A stretch of 64,000 nt of DNA from Flavobacterium sp. 140616W15 (GTDB lineage: Bacteria; Bacteroidota; Bacteroidia; Flavobacteriales; Flavobacteriaceae): positions 4,030,001 to 4,094,000 of the forward strand of contig NZ_CP033068.1 of the NCBI RefSeq assembly GCF_003668995.1, given 5' to 3'. This document shows positions 44,303-53,486 of the stretch, one piece after another; the first letter of the stretch is position 1, and every line of letters begins with the position of its first letter. The notes under the pieces were generated by a model, which saw only the letters and a list, made by a program, of their open reading frames with translations, was not told where the DNA came from and did no database searches. The position numbers and the translations under genes were made by a program.

Positions 44303-44971
44303 TTATTCTTTTTCTTCAATCCTACCGCCAAGAACAGTTTTTTGGTTAATTTGTTTTGGTTTACCATAGATGTAAATATAGCCACCAGCATTCACTTTTG
44401 CATCAACTAAGGTAGTAGCATAGATTTCGGCATTTCCTCCCGCAGAAACGCTTATTGTCGTTTGTGAGGTATGTAATCCCTTAGCTCGTAAAATTCCTCC
44501 TGAACCTAAATTAGCAACTTGATTGCTTGCTTCTCCAGATACTTTGATTGTTCCTCCAGAAACTGCTCTTACTTTAGCATTATCAACATCCAAAATTACA
44601 TTGATTTCTCCTCCTTCTTTAGAATTTAAATCGATAGTTGTTTGTTTGAATGTTTCTTTACTTGAAACTATACTTCCTTCGCTTACATCAATGCTTTCAA
44701 TACGTTTGTAATATAACTGTATTGATATATCATCTCCAGATAAAAGTTTTGGAAATGGCATTCTTAATTTCAATTCTCCATTTTTATTAACAACTTCAAC
44801 TTCACTCTCTCTGCTTCCTTTTATAACTATCTTATTTTCTGAAGAATGAATTAATGTAATACTCAATTTATCGAATACTTTAACTTTATCAAAATCTCCT
44901 AAGTTTTTAGTTACCTGACCAAATGATACTTGTACAAATAAAATTGCAACTCCTATTAATAACTTTTTCAT
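44303..44971 (-). CDS. DUF2807/GIN-domain secreted protein
   Basis: The 222-residue protein has a Sec signal peptide (MKKLLIGVAILFVQVSFG) and the head GIN domain: FDKVKVFDKLSITLIHSSEN, and Gly-rich strand repeats (VRAVSGGTIKVSGEAS, TISVSAGGNAEIYA, VNAGGYIYIYGKPKQ) of a right-handed beta-helix. It may be a surface or adhesive protein. Function unknown. Confidence 0.88.
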   Translation of the reverse strand: MKKLLIGVAILFVQVSFGQVTKNLGDFDKVKVFDKLSITLIHSSENKIVIKGSRESEVEVVNKNGELKLRMPFPKLLSGDDISIQLYYKRIESIDVSEGSIVSSKETFKQTTIDLNSKEGGEINVILDVDNAKVRAVSGGTIKVSGEASNQVANLGSGGILRAKGLHTSQTTISVSAGGNAEIYATTLVDAKVNAGGYIYIYGKPKQINQKTVLGGRIEEKE

Positions 44972-44997
44972 GTTTTTCTTTTTTAAATTTTTACTTC

Positions 44998-47178
44998 TTA
45001 CTCTGCTCTTCTTAAAAAATGAAAATCTAATTGTTTTTTAACTAAATCGGCATTTTTTACTTTAACGTAAATCTCATCGCCTAATTGTAATATCTTATCA
45101 GAAGTAGCACCTACAAGTGCATATTGTTTTTCATCGAAAGTATAATAATCATCTTTTATCTCTCTGATTCTTACCATTCCTTCACATTTATTTGATACTA
45201 TTTCTACATAAATTCCCCACTCAGTAACTCCTGAAATAACTCCCAAGAACTCTTCATCTTTATGATCCTGCATGTATTTAACCTGCATGTATTTAATACT
45301 ATCACGTTCTGCATTTGTTGCTAAACCTTCCATGTTTGAACAATGTAAACACTTGGTTTCATATGTTTCTTCATCTACAGATTTTCCTCCATCTAGATAA
45401 TATTGCAATAATCTATGTACCATAACATCTGGATAACGACGAATTGGCGATGTAAAATGGCTATAATAATCAAAAGCCAAACCATAATGTCCGATATTAT
45501 CTGTCGAATATTTGGCTTTACTCATACTTCTTATTGCAAGAGTATCAATTAAATTTTGCTCTTTTTTACCATTAACTTCTTCCATTAAAGCATTTAATGA
45601 TTTTGATATATCTCCTTTATTTCGGAAATCTATCTTGTAACCAAACTTAGCAATTACCGATTGCATTGCAATTAATTTGTCTTCATTTGGTTCATCGTGA
45701 ATTCTATAAACAAATGTTTTCTTTTGTTTACCAATGTATTCAGCAACTTTTCTGTTAGCCAAAAGCATGAATTCTTCGATTAAATGATTGGCATCTTTTG
45801 ATATTTTAAAATAAACTCCTTCTGGTTCTCCTTCTGCATTCAAATCAAATTTAACTTCAACTTTGTCAAAAGAAATAGCCCCATTAGCCATTCTTTTCTT
45901 TCTCAAAATCTTAGCTAATTCATCAAGTTTTAAAGTAGCATTTGTAATTTCATCTGAAACAACATATGAACTTCCTGTAATAGAAGTTTCTGCTGGAATT
46001 GTATTGTCTTTTGTTTCAATGATATATTGTGCTTCTTCATAAGCAAATCGCTGATCCGAATATATTACTGTTCTACCAAACCATTGGTTAATAACTTGTG
46101 CATTCTCTGATACTTCAAAAACTGCTGAGAAAGTATATTTCTCTTCATTAGGACGCAATGAACATGCAAAGTTAGATAACACTTCTGGAAGCATTGGTAC
46201 TACCCTATCGACTAAATATACCGAAGTTGCACGTTGATATGCTTCATCATCCAAAATTGTTCCCTCTTCTAGATAATACGAAACATCAGCAATGTGAATT
46301 CCTATTTCGTAATTTCCATTTTCTAACTTCTTGAATGATAATGCATCATCAAAATCTTTTGCATCTTTTGGATCTATTGTAAACGTAAGCGTATCTCGCA
46401 TATCGCGACGCTTAGCTATTTCACTTTCTTGTATAGAAGTATCTATCTTTTGTGCATAAACCTCTACTTCTACTGGAAAATCTGATGGTAAACCATATTC
46501 AGCTAAAATAGCATGAATTTCGGTATCGTGTTCTCCTGGTTTACCTAAAACTTTTACTACTGAACCAAATGGACTATCTGCACGTTTTGGCCAATCTTCT
46601 ATCGTAACTAAAACTACATCACCGTTTTGAGCCTCTCCTATTTTATCCTTTGGAATAAAAATATCAGTGTACATTTTAGGATTTGCAGTAGAAACAAAAG
46701 CAAAGTTATTCTGAATGTCAATAACTCCAACAAAGTCAGTTTTATTTCTTTCTATTACTTCAATAACTTCACCTTCAGGACGTTTCCCTTTTCTTCTGTT
46801 ATAAACGTAAACTTTTACTTTATCTTTATCTAGTGCACGATTTAAATTATTTGTGGGAATAAAAACATCTTCGGTAAAATCTGGACAAATAAAGTAAGCT
46901 GTTTTACGACTTGTCATATCAATCGTACCTTCGTAATAATCCTGACTAACAGCTTTAATTAAATATTTTCCTGGTTCTGATTCAACAATCTTATTTTGAG
47001 AAGCCAGAATTTTTAAATCTTTTATAATTTGGTTACGACTTTTAGTATCGTCTAGTTCGAGCTTCGCTCCTATTTGTTTGTAATTAAATGGTTTATTAGC
47101 ATGTTGCGATAAAATTTTTATAATCTTACTAGAGAAATCTTTCTCATTCTTTATCGGTTTTCTAATTTTCTTACTCAT
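44998..47178 (-). CDS. rnr: ribonuclease R
   Basis: The 726-residue exoribonuclease has an N-terminal winged HTH-like part, cold-shock OB domains, the RNB core with catalytic acidic motif DPKDAKDFDDALS and HYGLAFDYYSHFTSPIRRYP, and a C-terminal S1 domain (FLGVISGVTEWGIYVEI). It degrades structured RNA 3'-5'. Length is normal. Confidence 0.96.
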   Translation of the reverse strand: MSKKIRKPIKNEKDFSSKIIKILSQHANKPFNYKQIGAKLELDDTKSRNQIIKDLKILASQNKIVESEPGKYLIKAVSQDYYEGTIDMTSRKTAYFICPDFTEDVFIPTNNLNRALDKDKVKVYVYNRRKGKRPEGEVIEVIERNKTDFVGVIDIQNNFAFVSTANPKMYTDIFIPKDKIGEAQNGDVVLVTIEDWPKRADSPFGSVVKVLGKPGEHDTEIHAILAEYGLPSDFPVEVEVYAQKIDTSIQESEIAKRRDMRDTLTFTIDPKDAKDFDDALSFKKLENGNYEIGIHIADVSYYLEEGTILDDEAYQRATSVYLVDRVVPMLPEVLSNFACSLRPNEEKYTFSAVFEVSENAQVINQWFGRTVIYSDQRFAYEEAQYIIETKDNTIPAETSITGSSYVVSDEITNATLKLDELAKILRKKRMANGAISFDKVEVKFDLNAEGEPEGVYFKISKDANHLIEEFMLLANRKVAEYIGKQKKTFVYRIHDEPNEDKLIAMQSVIAKFGYKIDFRNKGDISKSLNALMEEVNGKKEQNLIDTLAIRSMSKAKYSTDNIGHYGLAFDYYSHFTSPIRRYPDVMVHRLLQYYLDGGKSVDEETYETKCLHCSNMEGLATNAERDSIKYMQVKYMQDHKDEEFLGVISGVTEWGIYVEIVSNKCEGMVRIREIKDDYYTFDEKQYALVGATSDKILQLGDEIYVKVKNADLVKKQLDFHFLRRAE

Positions 47179-47375
47179 ATATCTTTTCTTATAAGGTTTA
47201 AAATTACAAAGAAGATATCAGATAATGCTTTTTAGGTTCCATTTTATTAAAAATATAACTTTCAAACACTGCTACCTATTGATTTTCAGAGGTATTTTCC
47301 AATCTGTATATTTAAATTAATTGCATCTACTAATTTTTCGTAATGTTCATTTCGTATCTTTACAGAAAGACCTTT

Positions 47376-47609
47376 ATGCAAAGCTTTAAAACCATTGCTA
47401 TATTCAATTATCTGCACGAAACAGTCGTTCTAAAGCACTTACTAGAACAAGAAGACATTCCATACTATCTAGAGAACGAAATGACCTTATCGGTGGCTCC
47501 TTTCTATTCTGCAGCTTTGGGCGGAATCAAACTCAACGTTCATCCAGAGGATTTCGAAAGAGTTCAGGAAATTCTTGACAATCTCAATAGTCCACTTTCA
47601 ATCGTTTAA
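47376..47609 (+). CDS. DUF2007 family protein
   Basis: The start is ATG 47376 (MQSFKTIAIF) because the -7-like TATCTTTA at 47355-47362 overlaps an earlier ATG at 47343. The 77-residue protein fits the DUF2007 signal-transducing PII-like fold (HLLEQEDIPYYLENEM, GGIKLNVHPEDFERVQEIL). Its function is unknown. It precedes the AT-rich candidate origin gap. Confidence 0.85.
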   Translation: MQSFKTIAIFNYLHETVVLKHLLEQEDIPYYLENEMTLSVAPFYSAALGGIKLNVHPEDFERVQEILDNLNSPLSIV

Positions 47610-48338
47610 ATCTAAAATTTCAATTTTTTTTCTTTTTCAATTTTCAAAGTTGTCAACATATATTATATATTAAAAAAGAAAAATTTAAATTTAATTAATT
47701 TTTGGTTGTTATTATAGTGTGTTAATATGTCATATAAATTTATTTTTAAAAGCATTGAAATGAAGTTTCTCTTAGTTATATAGAGTTATCAACATACTTA
47801 TATTTTGTTAAAGTATTAGTTTCTAAGAGTTTTTAGATTTTAATTAACATTGGTTAACAACCTAAAATGAATTCATTTTGTAGATAACTTCATATGTTGA
47901 TTTTTGTTGAAAATGCACTTTTTGATATTGATAACTTTTCCAAAAAATCTCCAAACTTTATTAGGTTATTAAGTTCCAATTTTGGATTAGGTTTTTTTAT
48001 GACACAACCAAAAAAAACTTCTAATTTTCTTTCTGTAGTTATTAACAAAAGTTGTTAATTTAAAGTTAACTGAATATCAAGCAATTGCGTTTTGCTATTA
48101 ACATTATAAAAAATTAACAAAAAAGATGTTTATCTTTCATTGATTACTAGGTACTTATGGAGTTATTAATAATGTTAATAAGTGTTAATATTTTGATACT
48201 AAATGAGTTATATTTTTAAGTTTTTATACTACGAATTTCACCAATATCTATGAGTTATAAAAACTATGTTTTTAAAAGTTATTAAGTAAAAAATAAATGA
48301 AAATTATAGAAATTGATAGCAGTCATTTATTAATTGGC
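47610..48338. other. AT-rich gene-free gap, candidate replication origin
   Basis: No gene is seen. The stretch is very AT-rich and has DnaA-box-like words with one or two mismatches to TTATCCACA: TTATCAACA (47786-47794), TTGTCAACA (47650-47658) and TTATTAACA (48039-48047). Genes to the left are mainly leftward and to the right mainly rightward, as around an origin. parS-like sites are about 17-19 kb to the left. Origin function is inferred. Confidence 0.4.
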
Positions 48339-48346
48339 TAAATTTG
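48339..48346 (+). promoter_or_regulatory. rpiB promoter -7 element
   Basis: TAAATTTG matches TAnnTTTG, 27 nt before the rpiB start. Confidence 0.6.
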
Positions 48347-48373
48347 CAGGACACAACTTAATATAACTTAATA

Positions 48374-48805
48374 ATGAAAATTTCAATAGGAAACGATCAC
48401 GCAGGGCCAGAATATAAAAAAGCAATTGTTGCTATGCTTAAAGCAAAAGGACATGAAGTAACTAACTATGGTACAGATTCTGAGGATTCTGTAGATTATC
48501 CAGATTTTGGTCATCCAGTTGCTACAGATATCACTGAAGGTAAGGCTGATTTTGGAATTGTTATTTGCGGAAGCGGAAATGGAATTGCAATGACTGTTAA
48601 TAAACATCCGAAAGTGAGAGCTGGTTTATGTTGGACTAAAGAAATTGCGGTTTTAACACGTTTGCACAATGATGCTAACATTATTAGTATTCCAGCGCGT
48701 TTTACATCGATTCCACAAGCTGTAGAAATGGTTGAAGCATTTTTAAATACTGAATTTGAAGGTGGAAGACACCAAAATAGAGTAAATAAGATTGCTTGTC
48801 AGTAA
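48374..48805 (+). CDS. rpiB: ribose-5-phosphate isomerase B
   Basis: The 143-residue protein has the RpiB pattern: GNDHAGPEYKKAIV at the start, VDYPDFGHPVATDI, the catalytic Cys motif GIVICGSGNGIAMTVNKHP, and RFTSIPQAVEMVEAFLNTEF. It interconverts ribulose- and ribose-5-phosphate. It is monocistronic, with a strong terminator. Confidence 0.96.
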   Translation: MKISIGNDHAGPEYKKAIVAMLKAKGHEVTNYGTDSEDSVDYPDFGHPVATDITEGKADFGIVICGSGNGIAMTVNKHPKVRAGLCWTKEIAVLTRLHNDANIISIPARFTSIPQAVEMVEAFLNTEFEGGRHQNRVNKIACQ

Positions 48806-48845
48806 ATAAGTCAAAAAAATGAGTGCTTCGCACCTATAAAATAGT

Positions 48846-48884
48846 AAGCCGGGTGAATTTTTTCAATTCATCCGGCTTTTTTAA
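48846..48884 (+). terminator. rpiB terminator
   Basis: AAGCCGGGTGAATT pairs with AATTCATCCGGCTT (one G-U) and ends in T-run. Confidence 0.9.
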
Positions 48885-48897
48885 AATTTAATTAGTT

Positions 48898-49944
48898 GAT
48901 AAATAAGTATTTGTAGAGTTGTTAACAACATAAAAACAACTCATTTATTAATCAATTCTATAGCAAAACAACGCTTTTTAGATTGTAATTACCAAGGGCA
49001 GTTCTACTATTTTTTTATAATGACAATGTTAATGATAAATATAGCAGAATTAATATAAGCAAATATTTAAAAATGTTAGATTTAATTATTTGATAAATAA
49101 GTGTTTATATAGTTATTAACAACATAAAAACAACTCATTTATTAATTGACTCTATAGGCAAAACAACGCTTTTTAGATTGTAATTACCAAGGGCAGTTCT
49201 ACTATTTTTTATAATGACAATGTTAATGATAAATATAACAGAATTAATATAAGCAAATATTTAAAAATGTTATATTTAATTGTTTGATAAATAAGTATTT
49301 GCATAGTTATTAACAACATAAAAACAAACCCATTTATTATTTGATTGTATAGGCAAAACAACGCTTTTTAGATAGTAATTATCAAGGACAGTTCTACTAT
49401 TTTTTATAATGACAATGTTAATGATAAATATAACAGAATTAATATAAGCAAATATTTAAAAATGTTATATTTAATTGTTTGATAAATAAGTATTTGCAGA
49501 GTTGTTAACAACATAAAAACAAACTCATTTATTATTTGATTCTATAAGCAAAACAATGCTTTTTAGATAGTAATTACCAAGGACAGTTCTATTATCTTGT
49601 TATAAAAGAGTATTTAGTTGTTTTATGTCTTTATAATAACAATGTTAACAATGAATATACCAGAAACAATATAAGCAAATATTTAAAAATGTTAGATTTA
49701 ATTATATGATAAATAAGTATTTATGGAGTTATTAACAACATAAAAACAAACTCATTTATTATTTGATTGTATAGGTAAAACAGCGTTTTTTAGATTGTAA
49801 TTATCAAGGGAAGTGCTACTATTTTTTTAAATGAGAATCTTAATGATAAATATACCAGCAATAGTATAATCAAATCTTTTAATGTTAGATTTAATTATTT
49901 GATAAATAAGTATTTGTGTAGTTATTAACAATATAAAAACAGCA
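48898..49944. repeat. about 194-bp tandem repeat array (five full copies plus a partial)
   Basis: Units start at gataaataag: 48898, 49092, 49286, 49481, 49708 and 49901 (periods 194, 194, 195, 227, 193). Each contains gtt(a/g)ttaacaacataaaaac, aaacaacgctttttaga, aagg(g/a)cagttct and aatatttaaaaatgtta. The 227-nt unit has an insertion near 49595-49630. No gene is visible. The TTATTAACA words recall the candidate DnaA-box-like words in the adjacent gap. Confidence 0.85.
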
Positions 49945-50256
49945 CTATTTATTGGCACTTACTATAAACCAAGCAAGAGTTTCAGTATCATTGTAATAAA
50001 TAAACATAAGGACAGCAATTGCTATCTGAAGGAAAATAATTCCTGTATATTTTATAATAAAAGAAGGTTTACTCGTTTTATGTTTAAACAATAGCATTGC
50101 TAGTAACAATCCTAATGAACCACCAAGAGCAGTTATTGCAAACAATGTATTTTCGGAGATTCTACGTTTATGTTTGATTGCCAAATATTTATCATATCCA
50201 GCTAAAATAAAGGCAATACTATTTACGATAAAAAAATACGGTAATAAAACTTTCAT
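49945..50256 (-). CDS. DUF1294 family membrane protein
   Basis: The 103-residue protein has the DUF1294 start (NSIAFILAGYDKYLAIKHKRRI, ENTLFAITALGGSLGLLLAM) and about three membrane segments. Function unknown. Its 3' end abuts the last repeat unit. Confidence 0.85.
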   Translation of the reverse strand: MKVLLPYFFIVNSIAFILAGYDKYLAIKHKRRISENTLFAITALGGSLGLLLAMLLFKHKTSKPSFIIKYTGIIFLQIAIAVLMFIYYNDTETLAWFIVSANK

Positions 50257-50372
50257 TGGCTTAAAATTAAGAACAAAGATATTATTTTAGCAGAATTATT
50301 GATTAATTTGCTATTTCATTTTAATAAGTAAATTATATCAATTTATAATTAAGAAATTATTTCATTAAAAGC

Positions 50373-52496
50373 ATGACTAATATTCAATTCATTGCAAAGT
50401 CTGTTCAAACAGCAGCAATAAACATTCAAAACACGGTTAAATTACTTGAGGAAGATTGCACTATTCCGTTTATTTCTAGATATCGAAAAGATACCACTGG
50501 AAATCTTGATGAAGTTGTAATTGAGCAAATTGCAAAACTTCAGAAAGATTATGAAGTTATTGTAAAACGTAAAGAAGCAGTTTTAAAATCGATAGAAGAA
50601 CAAAAGTTACTTACTCCTGAATTAAAGCAAAAAATTGAACAAAGTTTTGATTTACAAGAGATAGAAGATTTTTATCTTCCGTTTAAAAAGAAAAAGAAAA
50701 CAAAAGCCGATGTAGCGCGTGAAAATGGACTTGAGCCGTTGGCTAAGATTATCATGTCGCAAGGCAATGACGATGTTGATTTTATTTCAACACGATATAT
50801 TAATGATAATGTTATTAATGAAGAAGCCGCTTTACAAGGAGCTCGTGATATCATTGCGGAATGGATCAACGAAAATATATATGTTCGTAAGCAATTACGA
50901 AGATTATACCAACGTAAATCGACAATTGCAACTAAGGTTGTAAAAACAAAAAAAGATGATGAGAATGCGCAAAAGTTCAATCAGTATTTCGATTGGTCAG
51001 AGCTATTAATAAAAGCGCCATCACACCGATTATTAGCTATGCTTCGTGCTGAAAACGAAGGATTTGTAAAAATGAAAGTAGAGGTTGATATTGATGAAGC
51101 CTATGATGTTATTGATGAACTGGTTATAAAAGGACAAAATAATACAACACCGCATATTCAATTAGCAATTGAAGATAGTTATAAACGGTTGTTGAATCCT
51201 GCTATAGGAAATGAAACCTTGCAAGAAGCCAAGGCTAAAGCTGATGCTAATTCTATTCAGGTTTTTGCTAATAATTTAGGACAGCTATTATTGGCCCCAC
51301 CATTGGGTGAAAAACGTATTCTAGCCATTGATCCTGGATTTAGAAGTGGTTGTAAAGTGGTTTGTCTGGACGAAAAAGGAGATTTGTTATACAATGAAAC
51401 CATTTATCCGCACGCACCACAACATGAAGATGCTATGGCGATGAAAAAAATCCGCTCTATGGTAAATTCTTATAAAATAGATGCAATTTCTATTGGGAAC
51501 GGAACGGCATCTAGAGAAACGGAGTTTTTTATTAAAAAAATTGCATTTGACAAACCAGTTCAGGTTTTTATAGTTTCTGAGGCAGGAGCTTCGGTATATT
51601 CGGCATCTAAAATCGCTCGTGATGAGTTTCCTAATTATGATGTTACTGTGCGAGGATCAGTTTCTATAGGAAGACGACTTTCGGATCCGTTGGCCGAATT
51701 GGTAAAAATCGATCCAAAAGCTATTGGAGTAGGACAATACCAACATGATGTAGATCAGTCAAAATTAAAAGAAGAGCTGGATAATACCGTAATTCGTTGC
51801 GTAAACTCGGTAGGTATTAATATTAATACAGCGAGTAAACATTTATTGAGTTATGTTAGTGGAATAGGAGAGAAGCTTGCCGAAAACATAGTACAATATC
51901 GCTCAGAAAATGGCCCCTTTGAAGATCGTAAACAATTAAAAAAAGTGCCTCGTTTAGGTGATAAGGCATATCAGCAAGGAGCTGCTTTTATTAGAATTAC
52001 TAATGCTAAAAATCCGTTGGATAATTCGGCAGTACATCCTGAAGCATATGGAATTGTTGAAAAAATGGCCAAAGATTTAAAACTAACGGTTAATGATCTT
52101 ATTGCCAATAAAGAACGCACAGCTTTAATTAAACCAGAGAATTATATTACGCCAGAAATTGGTTTATTGACTTTAAAGGATATTATCAAAGAATTAGAAA
52201 AACCAGGTTTAGATCCGAGAAAATCGGCTAAGGTTTTTGAATTTGATCCGAATGTAAAAAGCATAAAAGATGTAAAAACCGGTATGATTTTACCAGGAAT
52301 TGTTAATAACATCACCAACTTTGGTTGTTTTGTTGACATCGGTGTTAAAGAAAGCGGTTTGGTTCATATTTCCCAGCTTAAAGCAGGTTTTGTAAGTGAT
52401 GTAAACGAAGTGGTAAAACTACACCAACATGTTGATGTAAAAGTAACTGAGGTTGACGAAGAGAGAAAACGTATTCAGTTGACGATGATATTATAA
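50373..52496 (+). CDS. tex: Tex-family RNA-binding transcription accessory protein
   Basis: The 707-residue protein has the Tex order: N-terminal HTH region, YqgF/RNaseH-like domain (RILAIDPGFRSGCKVVCLDE), helix-hairpin-helix repeats (NINTASKHLLSYVSGIG, LKKVPRLGDKAYQQGAAF) and a C-terminal S1 domain (GMILPGIVNNITNFGCFVDI). It binds RNA and aids transcription. Confidence 0.95.
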   Translation: MTNIQFIAKSVQTAAINIQNTVKLLEEDCTIPFISRYRKDTTGNLDEVVIEQIAKLQKDYEVIVKRKEAVLKSIEEQKLLTPELKQKIEQSFDLQEIEDFYLPFKKKKKTKADVARENGLEPLAKIIMSQGNDDVDFISTRYINDNVINEEAALQGARDIIAEWINENIYVRKQLRRLYQRKSTIATKVVKTKKDDENAQKFNQYFDWSELLIKAPSHRLLAMLRAENEGFVKMKVEVDIDEAYDVIDELVIKGQNNTTPHIQLAIEDSYKRLLNPAIGNETLQEAKAKADANSIQVFANNLGQLLLAPPLGEKRILAIDPGFRSGCKVVCLDEKGDLLYNETIYPHAPQHEDAMAMKKIRSMVNSYKIDAISIGNGTASRETEFFIKKIAFDKPVQVFIVSEAGASVYSASKIARDEFPNYDVTVRGSVSIGRRLSDPLAELVKIDPKAIGVGQYQHDVDQSKLKEELDNTVIRCVNSVGININTASKHLLSYVSGIGEKLAENIVQYRSENGPFEDRKQLKKVPRLGDKAYQQGAAFIRITNAKNPLDNSAVHPEAYGIVEKMAKDLKLTVNDLIANKERTALIKPENYITPEIGLLTLKDIIKELEKPGLDPRKSAKVFEFDPNVKSIKDVKTGMILPGIVNNITNFGCFVDIGVKESGLVHISQLKAGFVSDVNEVVKLHQHVDVKVTEVDEERKRIQLTMIL

Positions 52497-52502
52497 AACA
52501 AG

Positions 52503-52544
52503 AAATTCCAAATCCCAATAATATTTTACTGGGATTTGGAATTT
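52503..52544. terminator. hairpin between tex and tatA
   Basis: AAATTCCAAATCCCA pairs perfectly with TGGGATTTGGAATTT. There is no strong T-run, so termination is probable but weaker. Confidence 0.6.
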
Positions 52545-52570
52545 ATAAGACCTATAATTTATTAAATAAA

Positions 52571-52756
52571 TTAAGCCGGTTTATCTTCTTCTTTTTCTTT
52601 CTTATCAGCTGGCTGATCATTGTCTTTAGCAGCGTTTTTGAATTCTTTAATTCCACTACCTAAACCTTTCATTAATTCTGGAATTTTTTTACCTCCAAAA
52701 AGTAATAAAACAACTGCTAATATAACAAGGATTTCTGTAACACCTAATCTTCCCAT
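52571..52756 (-). CDS. tatA: Sec-independent protein translocase TatA
   Basis: The 61-residue protein has one membrane helix ([20 protein letters not shown]) and the TatA amphipathic helix with the [15 protein letters not shown] motif, then a charged tail. It forms the pore-like part of the twin-arginine export system. Confidence 0.92.
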   Translation of the reverse strand: MGRLGVTEILVILAVVLLLFGGKKIPELMKGLGSGIKEFKNAAKDNDQPADKKEKEEDKPA

Positions 52757-52964
52757 GATTGAATAGTTAATTGCCGGAGCAAATTTGTATATAATAAAGG
52801 CAAAGGTATACAGAATTAGTTAATATGAATTAGTTTTACTATAAAATATTTTTTTCTAGTCACGTTAAATATTTTATAAAATGCTATTTTAAAGCCTATC
52901 GTATTCTGTTTTGACCGTTTTATCAATACTATTAATTATTATATTTGTCAATTAAAGTACCACA

Positions 52965-53483
52965 ATGACAGAAAAAAGATTAAAACGAATTAAATTCAGA
53001 AACAGATTATTTGTCAAAAACAGATTAGTTATTTTGAATGAGGATACATTTGAAGAGATTTTTTCTTTTAAGTTAAATCTTATGAATGTTTTTGTAGTTG
53101 CAACTTTAGGTGCTATTTTTTTGATATTAATTACCACATTTATAATCGCTTTTACACCATTACGAGAATTTATTCCGGGATATTCATCGACTGAATTAAA
53201 AAGAAATGCAACAGAATTGGCTTTAAAATCTGACTCATTAACAGTTGCATTAAAGAAAAATGAAGCGTATATTAAATCTATCCAAAAAGTGCTGACAGGT
53301 CAATTAGAATATGCTAAATTTAATAAAGATTCTATCTTGTCAAGTGTTGATCTAAAAGAGGAAGATGTGAATTTAGCTCCTTCTAAAGAAGAATTAAAAT
53401 TGCGTGAAGAAGTGGCAAACGAAGAAAAAAAAGAAAACACTAGTTCTGTAAAAAAGGATAAAAGTGATAAAAAACAAAAATAA
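52965..53483 (+). CDS. membrane protein like the N-terminus of M23 peptidases, no LytM domain
   Basis: The 172-residue protein has the conserved start of Flavobacterium M23 metallopeptidases (RLVILNEDTFEEIFSFKLNL), one membrane segment (about 43-65), and a coiled-coil and Lys/Glu-rich tail, but it lacks the HxxxD/HxH LytM catalytic domain. It is followed 3 nt later by GH3. It could be a structural or regulatory relative. Confidence 0.65.
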   Translation: MTEKRLKRIKFRNRLFVKNRLVILNEDTFEEIFSFKLNLMNVFVVATLGAIFLILITTFIIAFTPLREFIPGYSSTELKRNATELALKSDSLTVALKKNEAYIKSIQKVLTGQLEYAKFNKDSILSSVDLKEEDVNLAPSKEELKLREEVANEEKKENTSSVKKDKSDKKQK

Positions 53484-53486
53484 AGA

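Noticed and set aside
48898..49944. Possible CRISPR array
   Set aside because: Repeat units are about 194 bp with no short constant repeat and unique spacers, and no cas genes are present.
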